From: Lichenostomus cassidix
Lineage: Eukaryota; Chordata; Aves; Passeriformes; Meliphagidae
DNA length: 64,000 bases
NCBI GenBank assembly: GCA_008360975.2
Contig: CM039179.1
Location: 50,288,359 to 50,352,358 of the forward strand
Direction of reading: 5' to 3'
The translations under genes were made by a program, and so were the position numbers. Position 1 is the stretch's first letter. Every line of letters begins with the position of its first letter. Positions 36,279 through 48,837 of this stretch are shown here, piece after piece. The notes below the pieces were generated by a model, which worked only from the letters and a program-made list of their open reading frames with translations, made no database searches and was not told the origin of the DNA.

Positions 36279-37398
36279 TGATACCTACACTTCAGTAAGG
36301 CCTTTGACACTGTCTCCCACTAGAGCCTCATGGACAAGCTGTTGATGTATGTGCTGCATCAACAGTGAAGTGAGTTGGAAACTGAATGAACCAAGCCTGG
36401 AAGGTGGTGATCAGAGGCACAAAGTCTAGTTGGAGGCCAGTAATTAGCAGTGTATGTCATTAACCAATATTTGTTCCAGTCCTGTTCAACATCAGCACCA
36501 TTAATGATCTGGTGATCATCTAAAGATGTTGCATAGTGTACCTTCAGCAAGATGGCAGATGACAGAACTGAGGAGCAGCTGTCACACAAGAGGGCCATTC
36601 TGCCATCCATAGGGACCTCAGCAGGATGGTGGAATGGGCAGGAACCCTTACTGAAGTTCAACAAGGAGAAGTAAAAAGCTCTGCTTCTGGGGAGAAATAA
36701 CCCTATACATCACTTTATGCTGGGAGCCATCCAGCTGGAAATTAACTGGCAGGAAAAGGATCAGGCAGTCCTGCTGTACACAAAGTTCTCATGAACTAGC
36801 AGTATGCCCTTGGTGAAAGAAGGTGAATGACATCTTGGGCTGCATTAGACTAAGAATTCCCAGCAAGGTGAGTGATGTAATCCTTCCCCTCTACTCAGCA
36901 CTGGTGAGGCCACACCTGGAATGCCGTGTCCATTTCTGAGCTCCTTGGTACAACAAAAACATGGAGGCAGTCTAGTGAAGGTCCACTAATATGGGGCATC
37001 TCATCTATGAGGGAAGGCTTAGAGAGCTGAGACTGTTTAGCCTGAAGCTGATAGGGCTCAGGAGGGATCTTGTCAATGCAAGTAAATACCTGAAGGGAGG
37101 GTATACAGAGAAAGGATCCAGACTCTTTACAGTGGCACCTCTTGACAAGAGACAATGGGTACAAACTGAAATATGGAAGGTTCTACCCGAACACTGGGAA
37201 ATGCTTTTTGCTTTCATGGTGGCTGAGCCTTGGCACTGGCTGCCCAGAGAGGTTGTGGAGTCTTTAGAGATAATCAAAAGCTCTCTGGACACAGTTCTGG
37301 ACAACTGCCTCTAGGTGTCCTTGCTTGAGCAGAGGGTTTGGACCAGATGACCTCCAGAACAAGCTTCCAACCTCAGCTATTCCGCAATTCTGTGATTA
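36279..37398 (+). mobile_element. CR1 LINE, 5'-truncated
   Basis: About 1.1 kb of CR1 in plus orientation. It starts inside the RT domain (TTCAGTAAGGCCTTTGACAC reads FSKAFDT) and ends at CGCAATTCTGTGATTAG. Hallmarks are CTCAGCAAGATGG-like sequence before the catalytic box, ACTCAGCACTGGTGAGGCCA and TGGCTGCCCAGAGAGGTTGT. The FADD box reads MADD at 36552-36563, so both aspartates remain, but stops and frameshifts kill the frame. Its tail, GACCAGATGACCTCCAGAAC, marks a different subfamily from the 29 kb and 57 kb copies. Confidence 0.95.
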
Positions 37399-40300
37399 GA
37401 GCATTAATCAAAGATGTGAAGGACTTGCATTCAAGCCTTCCTCTCTGATTTCAAATAAGGAAATTGGATCTTCCAGATGCAAGTAAACTATCTAGGCAAG
37501 TCTTTGAGGTTCTGTGTTTCAGGGTTAGTTACAAAGCCTTGTATATGCTTTAAATACCATGGCCAAGGTTGCGGCGAGATGCACACAGGTCTTTTAACAG
37601 TGCACTATTTCCCTGTTGAATCACACCTCTTTGCTCTGTGCCTTTTGAAGCATGGAGGTGCTAAGAAATTTATATTAATAAAAATACTCACAAGATTTCC
37701 TGTATGAAGTGCTTAACTTCACTTCTTTTATTGAATAAAGGGAAGGTGCTTATCTGAACTGCCATGGGGAAAGAACTGTGACTCAGAAGTTTGCAGTCAT
37801 TCCCTTGAATTTCTCTTTTGTTATGCTTTTTTTAGAGTTTAAACCAGCCTTCTCAGCTCATGACCAGTAAAGTCCTGAGAAGACAAATTCCCAAATCATT
37901 CCAATCCTGTCCCTGAGGGTAAATTGAGGGCAAATGAAAAAGCAGGAGTTTTGAAGTGCCTTAAGTAACTATCCAGCCAAGATAAAAAGGCACTCTCCCC
38001 ATTTTATTCACTGTGTGTTTCCACTGCATGCAAAATATCTCTTTATTTTAATATTGTAAAGAAAGCAACAAATGACAGATAAGGTTTCATTTTGATTCTT
38101 AACTCCGATGAAAATGGTCTCCTGTGGGTACTGGGCAAATTAGCAAACATTTAATTGAAACACACCTCAGAATGTAGACGTGCCCATAAGCACCTAGGAA
38201 AATTTAGGTGCCTCCAGGGTTCTGAGCCAGGTGAGGAGGGGTTATTACACAGAATAATAGAATGCTTATACCTGCAGTTCTGCCAACTCCTCTTGCACTT
38301 AAAAACCCTGCCCTGAGGTCATGTGAATGTGCTCAGATTTCATTTTAAACAGAAAAAGGAGGTTTCTGGAATTGTAATTGAACAGGAACTTGAAAACAAG
38401 AATTTTAAAGACAAAAAAACAAAGCAAAAAGAGAGAAACATTTAATATTTGTATTCACATGTAAATTATATATATATTTTAATATATATATTCACACATA
38501 TAGCTAAAACTAGCTCTGGTTTTGAAGATGGTCTTTGTTTTCTTTAAGGCCTTTTCTCATGACCAATTAGAGTGTGGGCTGATAAAACTGTGCCTATCAT
38601 CAATTTTTTGATACAGACTTTTTTTTCACTTGATGAATGAACTGCACCCCATACAATAATCAAATGTCACCTTTAAAAAACTGTGAAAATAGTTCTCCAG
38701 CACAGTTTCCTGGTGTAATAGAGAGATGTGTTTGGTTTTGCTGAGATGAGCATCAAAAACTACAGGACTTCCAGTATTAGAAGCAGCTAGTTCAAAGTTT
38801 CTTCACTGGAATCTCTCAGAACCTCATCTAACTTCAACAAATAAAACCTAGGCTGTGCATTTACTAAAATGAAAAAAATATATAGTCTACACACATTATT
38901 TTATTGTTTAAATGGTTCTCATTCATGTTTCATTTCAATAATATTTCCCCAGCTTGTAAAGCTTATGTTACATTGAGCTCCTCTTTAAATTCACAATGCA
39001 TAAAACTGCCAGGTGGCCTAATAACAGAGTGCATTAACAGATTGAACTATAAATCAGATGGTTGTGTTCACATACTGTAAAAACACCACCATTTTCTTTC
39101 AGATCTGAGTTTGTACACAGATTCCTTGGAGAGTATGATTGCTCTCAAATATTAAAAAAGCCCATATAGCTCAATTTTAACATCAAGATTGATTTTATAT
39201 TTCAAACATAAAATTGTTCTCTTCAATCCTACAAGAAAATGTACACAAAATATGATCTAGTTTTGACACAGGAAAGAAAGGAATGAAAAGGAAGAGAGGG
39301 TTTGAATGTTTTCACTGATGCCAGAGTAAGAATGTGACTCTAAACTGAAAGTACACCTTGCAGCCCTTGTTACCACTGAAAAATATATGACCTAGAAGAA
39401 CTGAACCTCTCTAAAAAGCATCAACAGCAATCATAGGTTAAGAATATTCTGCTGAGGGATGGATAATAGTTTCCCATGAATGCACTGACTGGCTTCTTAA
39501 AGTAACATTTTCAGTGAGTTTTATTTTGGTTTCCCTTACTAAAACAAAGTAAATTTATTTCTGCGAGACTAGAAGCACCAAATAAATCTGAAAGGGATAT
39601 GATTTCATTTTAGAAACCCGTAAGAATAGCAAGAGGCCAGTATTTGTAGATTTGTGTGTTTATATATATATATAATATATATCTTATACAGAGTTATGCA
39701 TAAAAAATTTACAGCAGAAATTATATTTTTTCTGATACTTAGTTTCCAGGAGAGACAAAGCAGCAATGAAATGTAGCAGTCGAGGTTCAGAAGATCATGG
39801 GATAATTCATGTTGCAGGGGAATTCAGAAGGTCATTACAATCCTCTACTCAAAACAGGGTCAGCTGTGATGAGGTCAGACTGGGTCAAACTCAGGTCTTG
39901 ATGCAGGTGCTTTTTTGCTTCAAAACAATGAATACACCACCCATTTTTCAGCGCCTATTATTATTACAATTCGTATATTTGTGGCTAAGAGAACTAACTA
40001 GGATTATTTTAATCACAAACTTCTGAGTAAGATTGCAGAATTTCATCTCAAGGATCTTGCAATATAAGAAAAACATGTATATAGAAATAGCAACAAATAT
40101 ATGGATAGCATTTATGGGCCAAGCCATGTGAGTTACCTCTTATGAAAGGAAATATTTAGAAAAATAAAGTAATCCAAATCTCATCCAGTAAGAGAAAACG
40201 ATTTTCATCAAGTGAGTGAAAACTATAAAGCTATACCTATCAAGCAGATATTTGTCAGAAGTAGGGTGCCAGAAAATAAATAATGACTATTCAAATTGTG

Positions 40301-43300
40301 GTGAAACAGAATAGCAGCTCAGGATGTTAAGATATTGGCTGAAGTTTATCTTTGTGTATAGTGATATATCTTTGTATGTGCCTGCAAAAGCAGGAAAGAC
40401 TGGATGAAAATGTAAAAAAAAAAAAAAATTCTTAACAACGCTGGTGTGGCTTTTAGAAAACAAGCTCTTATCATTTTCTGATGCTTAGGGATTTTGTGTC
40501 TAAGCTCTGGGTCAAAGATCATGGACAAAATTTTAAAAACACTGGAATGATTTAAACACAATATCATGTGTTAAACAGTTCAAGCACAAATCTTTCATTG
40601 TTACCTAGGAAGTCTAAGATTTTCTATTAGCCCTAAAAGAGAGAGAATGGAATTAAAAAATAAAGAATAATTTCAGACAGTACATTTTTTGGACATAGAT
40701 GACCAGTTTTGCCCTCATAGCCCCTGAAATTCTACCTCAGCTTATTTGTCCCATGAGAATATTTGTATCCCTCCAACATTTTTCCACAAGGTACAAATTC
40801 ACATCACAATGCTAAAGGTGCAATCAAACCCCAAAATTAAAAGTATAATAGTACAACATTGAAGCATTCTACTGGTGCTACTTCTGGTAAAGATTCTTTA
40901 GGTACTCCTACCGGTAAAGATTTTTCTAGACAAAAGGAAGTTCATGTCTCTTCATCCTGTGAATGTAGATGAGAAATCAAGAATGGGATTCACCTTACTC
41001 TACCTTAGAGATTTAAAAATTATTTTCTTAAAGTACATGTACACAATCAAATAACTTAGCTTCTTAGTTCATTCTTGAATCCCAGTTCCCTATTTTATCA
41101 TATGGCCTCACTCCTAGACTGTTTGGTTTGGTTTCTTTGTACCTTCAAAAATAAAACAGACTTGGTTTTGTTGATGGTTTGTGCCAGTAGTCATTCCCAA
41201 AAGATAGAATAGGCAAAACTGAGCCAGCCTTGCCTTTCTCTGCCACATACAGCTCCAGAACTCTTTCTCAAACACTGTTTTACATCCTCCAGTCAGGCCT
41301 CAGGGCATGAAATGTACCCTCAGTTTTGTGTTATAAACACACCATCATAGTAACCTGCAACACAAGTTTCACATAATTTCAAACTCTTTGAAATAGATGA
41401 AACAAAAATATTACAACAATGTTTTAGTTTCGTGGGGGTAATAGACAGGGATTGGGGTCACCTGTTACAAAGTGCATTGTGGATGGAAACCAGCTGCTGC
41501 AAGTGAGTCTACCCATGAGCAATCTGAAGATGAACCTCCTGAAAGTGAACCACTGAATAAATACAGTCACTAACAGAGTTCTCAGGAGGAGACAGGGATG
41601 TTGTTAGGAGTACACTTAGCACTGGCCTAAGGTACTAACTTTGGCTCCCATTATTCTCTGTGGACTGTAAACTGATCAGTTTAGACTTAAGCAATTAAAC
41701 TTTAAATCCCATCATCAGTGTATATGATGACTTTACAAGAAATATGCACATCACTGAGTATACAATAAACTTTGGGAATCCAAAGATATGTTTAAGATTA
41801 GAAGAATTACATAATTAGTAAAAAGTTTGAAAATGGCTTAGAAGCAACAGGTGGTGAATAAGAGATGCAGATAAGCACAAAATTGTTGACTTGGGACAAC
41901 AAGCTGTTGATTTACATTTTCTAAACCCAGAAGCTTTATTTAATTTAGCGGTTCATCCTGTTCCGGTCTCTAGTGTCTTCCTCCATCTACTTAAAGGCAT
42001 TTTTCTACAAACATTACATTTTAAATAAGCATTTCAAAATCCACTGTGCTGGTCGAGCACAGGCTAGGGAAGGGACTCTGCTGCTCACTGTGCTTCATTT
42101 TGCTGAGAAAGAAAATTTTTAGGTAACTGGGGTGCATGTCTATACTTTGGATAGATTAATGTAACAAGCAAAGGCAAAGACACTGCCATGGAAAAAATAT
42201 AAATCTGTTTTTGCCCCAAAGATCCAGGTTTAAAAGGAGACATCAGGGGCTCAAGCAATCTTACTAAGTGATCATAATACAACCACCAAACTGGGAAGTT
42301 AAGTAATTGTTTGCATAGCTACTCCATAGATTCACACCTGCCTGCCAAAGGATTGCAATTTAAATGCTTTTACTCTCACAAGGTCAATTGTGGTTAGTTC
42401 TCTTGTTGGGACCCTGGAGCATGGGCTGGAACAGCACAAATGAATCAGGCCTGTAATATGCAGACTTCAGCTCTTTACCATCTGACTGTACACTGTTGTC
42501 TTTTCTGCTCTGATTTTCAAACAGAGAACATTCCCACATATAGAAGAAATAAAGGTAAAGAACTCCTAACATGGTCATTAATATAAATACATGACAACCT
42601 CAGAATGGTGATATGGTGGTACTCCCCTCCCTACTGCTTTTTTCCCCTTTTTTCCCCTTCTCAAAATTGTCCTACATACTTGTAGCTTTTCACTATAATA
42701 TAGGAAAAATTGCAGGTTAAAAGGTGTCTTAAAACATACAACAGCAGATATAGTTATAAGTGTAGCAAAGTGATGCCCCTCAGCAATGCACAACATGAAA
42801 TTTAAATAATGATGGTCATAAGAAAGCTTAGAACAAGGAAGCACAAAGGAATAGAATTGAGCTAATGACTGCAATTTGCCACTGCTCAAGCCTTTATAGG
42901 ATTTATTTCTTCATTTCAATTTGCATTTCCACAGTAACAAAAAGTATTTATCTCAGCACATGTACCTCAGGAAATTATTTTAAAATCCAGTTAATCTGCC
43001 TACTCAACCAGCATCCTCAGCATATGCTATTGGATAAAAGTGAAACTCAAACACTTTTCATTCTCTAATGCTACTCTGTTCTTAGCTCATCTAATCTCTT
43101 CCTCTTGGTGCCCAGAAGTCCTTGACATTTTCTTTTTTTTTTTTTTTTTAACAGCTAGCATTAGAACACTCAAAATTTGGGAAATACCAGTCACAATGGG
43201 CATGCTGAGTTTTCTGTCCCTCCAGACAACACGTCCATGCAAAAATTAGACAACCTAAGAATGACACAAGTTGGGTATTAACCCCGCTCCTATTTCCAGA

Positions 43301-46300
43301 GTAGAGAGGCTTAGTGCTTTTCTCCATGTTCAGCATCACTGCACCTGATGCACACAGATTAATGATGCAACCATAAAGCTTGCTGAGATGGTTGCCCAAA
43401 TATATTTTTGTTTCTTTCGCTTATTGTTTTCAGCTAATGCATTCTTGATATCAAACATTCAATGCAAGTATTTATTCAGCTTCATTTGATTTCTTATTAT
43501 GTCCCACTTTTGTCAATAGTGATTTTGGATAGAACATTTTGAATGCTCTGCACAGTAAGATTCTTACTGCTGATGTCTTGATAGAAATTGGGATATTGAT
43601 GCCAAATGGTGGCTATTGATCTAAATTTGTTTCTTGCCTTACCAAGTCAAAAAAGGCAGTAGACAGATTGTAGCTGCTAGTGCTCTGTTGTGCTGTACTG
43701 TTCTGGGCTGGAATGACTTTTTATTGTTGAACCACAGAAACAATGATCTAGAGCTTACCATGGATATTTTATTGATACTCGTTATTTGCTCTCAAGGAAC
43801 AATTCATATTTTCCTCTGATTTCATGGGGACATTGTAGCTTATAAAAAACTCAGAATAGGACAGGAAGAACAAGGATTTCAGTAAAAGGATCTGTGAGGG
43901 TATGAAGTTTCATTTGCTTTCAAGATATGCAAAGATCTATGTACCCACATCAAATCACGGCAGTGAGAGCTGAAGTCTTTTAGAACCACCTTCAACCAGG
44001 AGCAGTCAAAGTCAATGGAATGCAGTACATGGCTCTAAATATGCGAGTAAAGGTTGATACAGAAAAGAAGTGTCAGAAATGTATAGAACAACTCAGCAGG
44101 CCCCACCAAACTTGCTCATATGAGTTCTGTGATTTAATGCAGAAACAGCATGGTCAAGTCATGATAAGCATAAGGAAGGGAAAAAAAGTTTTAAAGAGGT
44201 AACATAAAACCAGAAAGTCTATTTCATACAGTCTACTGGATCATAAAACTTTCCGGAACAAACTTTCAACCCAATCCCAGAACTTGTGCCTCTGTTGATA
44301 ACGAGAGTTACAAGAAATTTACCCAGAGATGAAGATGACGGGAGAAATATGACAGGATTTTCCAGGAAGCAGTAAAACAAAAGAAACATAGACAGTGAAG
44401 GGAGGGAAGCAAAGGATTATGGAGAGGCAAGCATCAGCAGATAATCTAACAAGAGAAAAGAAACTTAGATATTAGTAGTGTCAACACATTAAAATCAACG
44501 TGAAGGGGGAAGAGCAATATCAACATTCTACTAAAATTGCCATGACTGAGACTGGAAATGGTCCCTTTTAGTCAGAGGCTAAGGAAGTTGCAGGCCAGTG
44601 AAGGAAATAGTATGCTGTAAATGTAAAATATTAAATATCAAAATATGGAAGCTTTGCTTAGGGGAAAAGTAGAACAAGAGCTAAAAAACTTTGAAGGTCA
44701 CAGCCAGTATGATCAGAAAGAAACAAGTACAAAAATTGCATAGATAGCATCTACTGTACACTTATTTAGTAAATTATGCAATAACGACTATTCACAAAGA
44801 CATATGGACAGTAACCTGTTATGATCCCAAATTGCAGAAAAAAGAATCTATCAAACCATCACCCCACCTACCTAGTTACTCACTGGAAAGAAAAGTTATT
44901 AAATAACTGATTGAACAACCTTCCATCTCTGCAGGAAATACTACTAGCAGAAAAAAAGTAATGGAAGATTTCAAAAGTGGGCAATGTGCAACTGAAGAGA
45001 TTTTCATTCTAGAATGTCATCTTATGTTCCTCTATTTTTTTTCCCTTAGTAGTATCCTGTTCAGTTTTTGGGGTGGTGCACACATTACGAGCTCTTTGAG
45101 AGAAAGAGGACTAAGTATAAATACATAATAAAGGGCTGTACTCTGGTTTCCAGTAAATGGTGAGAAATTAACAAATTTAGTCAACAGATTATTGTGAAGT
45201 AACATATAAAATATGAGGTTGTGTTTCAGCATAGTTTGTCTCCATTGATCGTGACAGGTGACCAAGGCAGACATAACACGTATAGATCTTAAATGCCTAA
45301 ATTAGAAAGATAAAACCCACTCAAGTCCCTGGTTTATATTTTTTTTAGCACTAACAGTGCAGTTCAGATGTTTTCTTAGGGCTTTTGGGCCTCCTGCAAT
45401 ACATCTAACTGAACAGAATTCAACAGGCCAACAAATCAATGGCAAGGTCAAAGCAATGAGTTAGGAAAGAATTGTTTGCCACAGACTTTTGAAAGGCCAG
45501 GTGGGAAGAACAGGCAGTAGTTGACAGATGAAAAGAAAATCATGGATTCATCTATTCTGTCTTTTTACCTCTGGGTAAGGCCCTTGCAGTAATCATTATT
45601 GAAATTTGTCTTTTATTCTGTTAGTTTGAACTTATCAAAGACTACAGTGGCACAATTCTCTGTAGTTTTCACTCGGACTCTGAGGGAAAAAAAAACCAGT
45701 TATTGTTTTACATTAGATTGGCTCTTTCCTGGCAAAGTCCTTCTGAACCACACTAAGATAGTATGTCCTGTCTGATGCTTCACTGCAGTATCTGGTAGGA
45801 TTAGACTCTGACATTTGTAGTGATTAATCTCAAACAGATGAGAAACTGGCACAGGTGGTTTTCTGCACCACTGACAGGCAACTTAAGGTTCTCAGTTTTA
45901 AAATGTTTGGGCTTTTTTCCCATGGTATATTTTGGGTCTGTCTTCATTATTTTTGAAAGCAACAGTGTTGAGGTTTTTTTTCAGTACCCACTGAGTTATC
46001 TACATTTTGTTACCCAGTTTTGTGTTCACATAATTTTTTTATATGTTGATGTGTTAATAGTGGAATCTGCAGTATTCTGCATGAAGCCTGTTTTTTATGT
46101 TGAAATAGAGATTCCAGACTATTATGAAAATGCCAAAACAATGCTATAAATACGACTCATGGCATTATCTTTGACCCAGTTGAGATTTATATGAATTCCT
46201 GTACCACTATTTCAGCATATTGTCTTTCAAGAAAGAAGATAGTAAATTGAATATTCTGAATATTTCTAGAGACTGGTGTTGCACAAGAGAGAACTCCACA

Positions 46301-46886
46301 GGGGTGTGATTGTTAATGCTTTTCTTTATCTCTAATAAACTTTTTTGTGACCGTTAATGAATTGGCTCTAATGCAGATGTCTATAAGAGATTGCTGAATG
46401 CATGTTATTAACCATTGTGACCTGCACTGCATCCTGTCACCCTAAGTGTTTCTTCCTTTCAAAAGCACTATAGGTTGTAACAAAATACAGTCCCTCTTTA
46501 AAAGGTCAGAGCAGTGGAAAGTCACTGGAGTCAGACTGGAATAACTGCACAAGCCAACCTGGCTAAACTTGTTTTGTCTGAATGCTAATCAAATCTGTAT
46601 CTTCATATAAACTTTTGTGCTTGCTTAGCCTTGTTTTAAAAACAACACCTTCTAGCAGTTGGGATCAAATCCAATTTTACACAATTTAAAGATGAACTGC
46701 ATAAATATTACTTAGCATGAAGATGAAAAGTAGAATTACACTTCTAACAGTGAACATATTTATCCCAAAATATTGCTCAATAACATAACCACAACAGTCA
46801 TCATTTTAATTAAAAATACCTTCTAATCACTATGTGTTTTGGAATAAGGAAAGAAAATCTCTGCCACAAATATACATGGATTTACA
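37399..46886. other. Long unique non-coding stretch
   Basis: More than 9 kb without a recognised gene or mobile element. Small simple repeats include AT-rich palindromic tracts at about 38466-38491 and 39660-39682, A15 near 40422 and T17 at 43133-43149 followed by AACAG. Two imperfect 25-base direct repeats, period 27, lie at 40874-40925 around GGTAAAGATT. Short frames such as 45820-46149 have no domain features. Confidence 0.5.
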
Positions 46887-46930
46887 GAATAACAGCCATT
46901 GTCAGGAAGAAGACAATGATGCTGTTATTC
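46887..46930. promoter_or_regulatory. Inverted SOX-like motif pair in a hairpin
   Basis: CATTGTC (46897-46903) and GACAATG (46912-46918) face each other across 8 bases. Outside them GAATAACAG (46887-46895) pairs with CTGTTATTC (46922-46930). Only a 1-versus-3-base internal loop breaks the 16-bp stem. ACAATG/CATTGT is the core bound by SOX HMG factors, some of which bind as dimers to inverted sites. Whether this spacing is used is unknown. Confidence 0.5.
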
Positions 46931-48810
46931 ATCAGCTTTAATGTGTAAAAAGCATCACATGTTTGGATTGGGAAAAAAAGGAGTAAAATTTTATCTTCAA
47001 TGACTTTTTTTATAATTGCAGTATATGTTATTTAAAATAATCTTCACTTCAACTAAGAGCTTGGATTATAGAACAGAGCCTTAAGACAAACCAATCTCAG
47101 TGTGTCAGGTTAGGTATCTAAAACTTAAAATTTTTTCTTACACTAAAAACAAATAGCATTAAAACAATCTGAGACATGTTTTAATTGTATTTGGAAAGGG
47201 TCAGATGTTAAGGATTCAGTTTAAGATTTACCTTAGCTATAACCTAGGCTATAACCAAGTCTTCTCTGTTAACATAGAACATGCTGAAAACCAGGTTATT
47301 TCTCTTTATTCACACTGTATGATGGAATGTTCAGAAATGAAAGAGTCAAAACCACCTTTCTTCAATAAATGTTATAGAAATTAGAAGTCAGTTTTTAAAA
47401 CACTGTGTAGAGTGCACCAGAGGGAAGGCTAAGCATTGGTTAGCTGAAATAGGAAAGAAAAGCAACCTTTAAGTGTCTTGTCTTTCATGTTAATAATATT
47501 GAACTTAGTGAGTTCTTTCCAATGTTTTACTTGCAGAGCAAATATTTTCTCTTTCAGTTATTGAACTCATGGTGTGATGTCAGCTAACAGCACCTTCAAT
47601 TTCTTTAACTAATGAATAAAGATCACCAGAAAAGTGATGAACTACTACAAAGTTTTAAAGGAAGGTGATACAAATGAGTTTTTATATGTGGTTAAGATAT
47701 TATTTTCTGAGTTTTATTGAAGACAAGCAATGTAGATTTGATTATGGTAAATGCCAGCACATAGAGTATTTACATGCCTAAGCAAGGTTCCATATTATGT
47801 TAGTGACACAATGTGGTAAAATTCAGCTGATCTGTCTGGAGAATACATGGGGTCCAGCACTACACAGAAAATGTTCAGGGAACCTGCCTTCTGTTTTCAT
47901 TTTTGTTACTTTAATAATTACCAATAACAATTCAGAGACAAATATAAAGTGTTACTGAATTTATCACTAACCTGGCATTTACAGTTCCAGCAGCACTCAG
48001 TGTGTTTTCCTTCCTGGTAAGGATCTAAATACAGTTATCAATGGACCTGACAACTTTAACTGTGATGAAGTTTCACAGAGATCCATCTGCACTGATTTAG
48101 AATTCTAATGGTAGCTTATACCTTAGTAACCTAGCTACTACCTTACAGTCTCCTTGTGGAAGCCAAAAGAATAATCTGGAAAAAAATTTGAGTGAAATAG
48201 TCATCTGCTGAGAGTGATACCAAGGGTTGCTATTTCAACTCCTTCAGGGCTGGGATGCTCTCCTCATTATTTGTTTGCAAGCAGCTCTTTATTTGCATCG
48301 CTGCAGATTAAAAAAACGAACAATGGGATTAGTAAATTGTAATTTTGCATGATTGTTAGAGATGGATGAAAGACAGATGTCATTAAAAATTGGCATTTGT
48401 GGGATCCTTGCCTTTAAACATATGGCTATTCCAGAATTATGTTTTAAATGTCATTGTCACTGTTGACATTGTAGAGCAGTTCATTTGTAGCGTTGCTAAT
48501 GTTTAGGTGTCTGGTTTTGAGTACTGCAGAAGCACTGCTGATCTCCTCGTCCCTGAAAAGTAGTTTTAGTGCTGCTTTGTGTGAAATATTGTCAAAGGCT
48601 GCAAAAGGAAACACTGCCTCACTTAGCCTGCTGGAGCTTTATAAAGGACTCCTAAAACTGGGATTCACCAAGTCTATGCATATTTGAATATATCTTGATG
48701 TTTTCTATGATCTGGCAAATCACAGAATCTGATTCTAGGTTTGGCTGAATTTAGGATGTGTTAATTGTTAAGTATTAAGTAAAAATAATCCTACCAAATT
48801 TAAATCCTTT
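46931..48810. other. Unique non-coding stretch
   Basis: No gene or mobile element recognised. AT-rich. Confidence 0.5.
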
Positions 48811-48837
48811 CCTTGCCTTGCCTTGCCTTGCCTTGCC
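48811..48837. repeat. (CCTTG)5 microsatellite
   Basis: Five perfect CCTTG units plus CC. Short pentanucleotide tandem repeat. Confidence 0.95.

Noticed and set aside
45820..46149. 109-codon hydrophobic frame, possible membrane protein
   Set aside because: T-rich DNA gives Phe/Leu/Val-rich peptides by chance. No start context, splice sites or known family.
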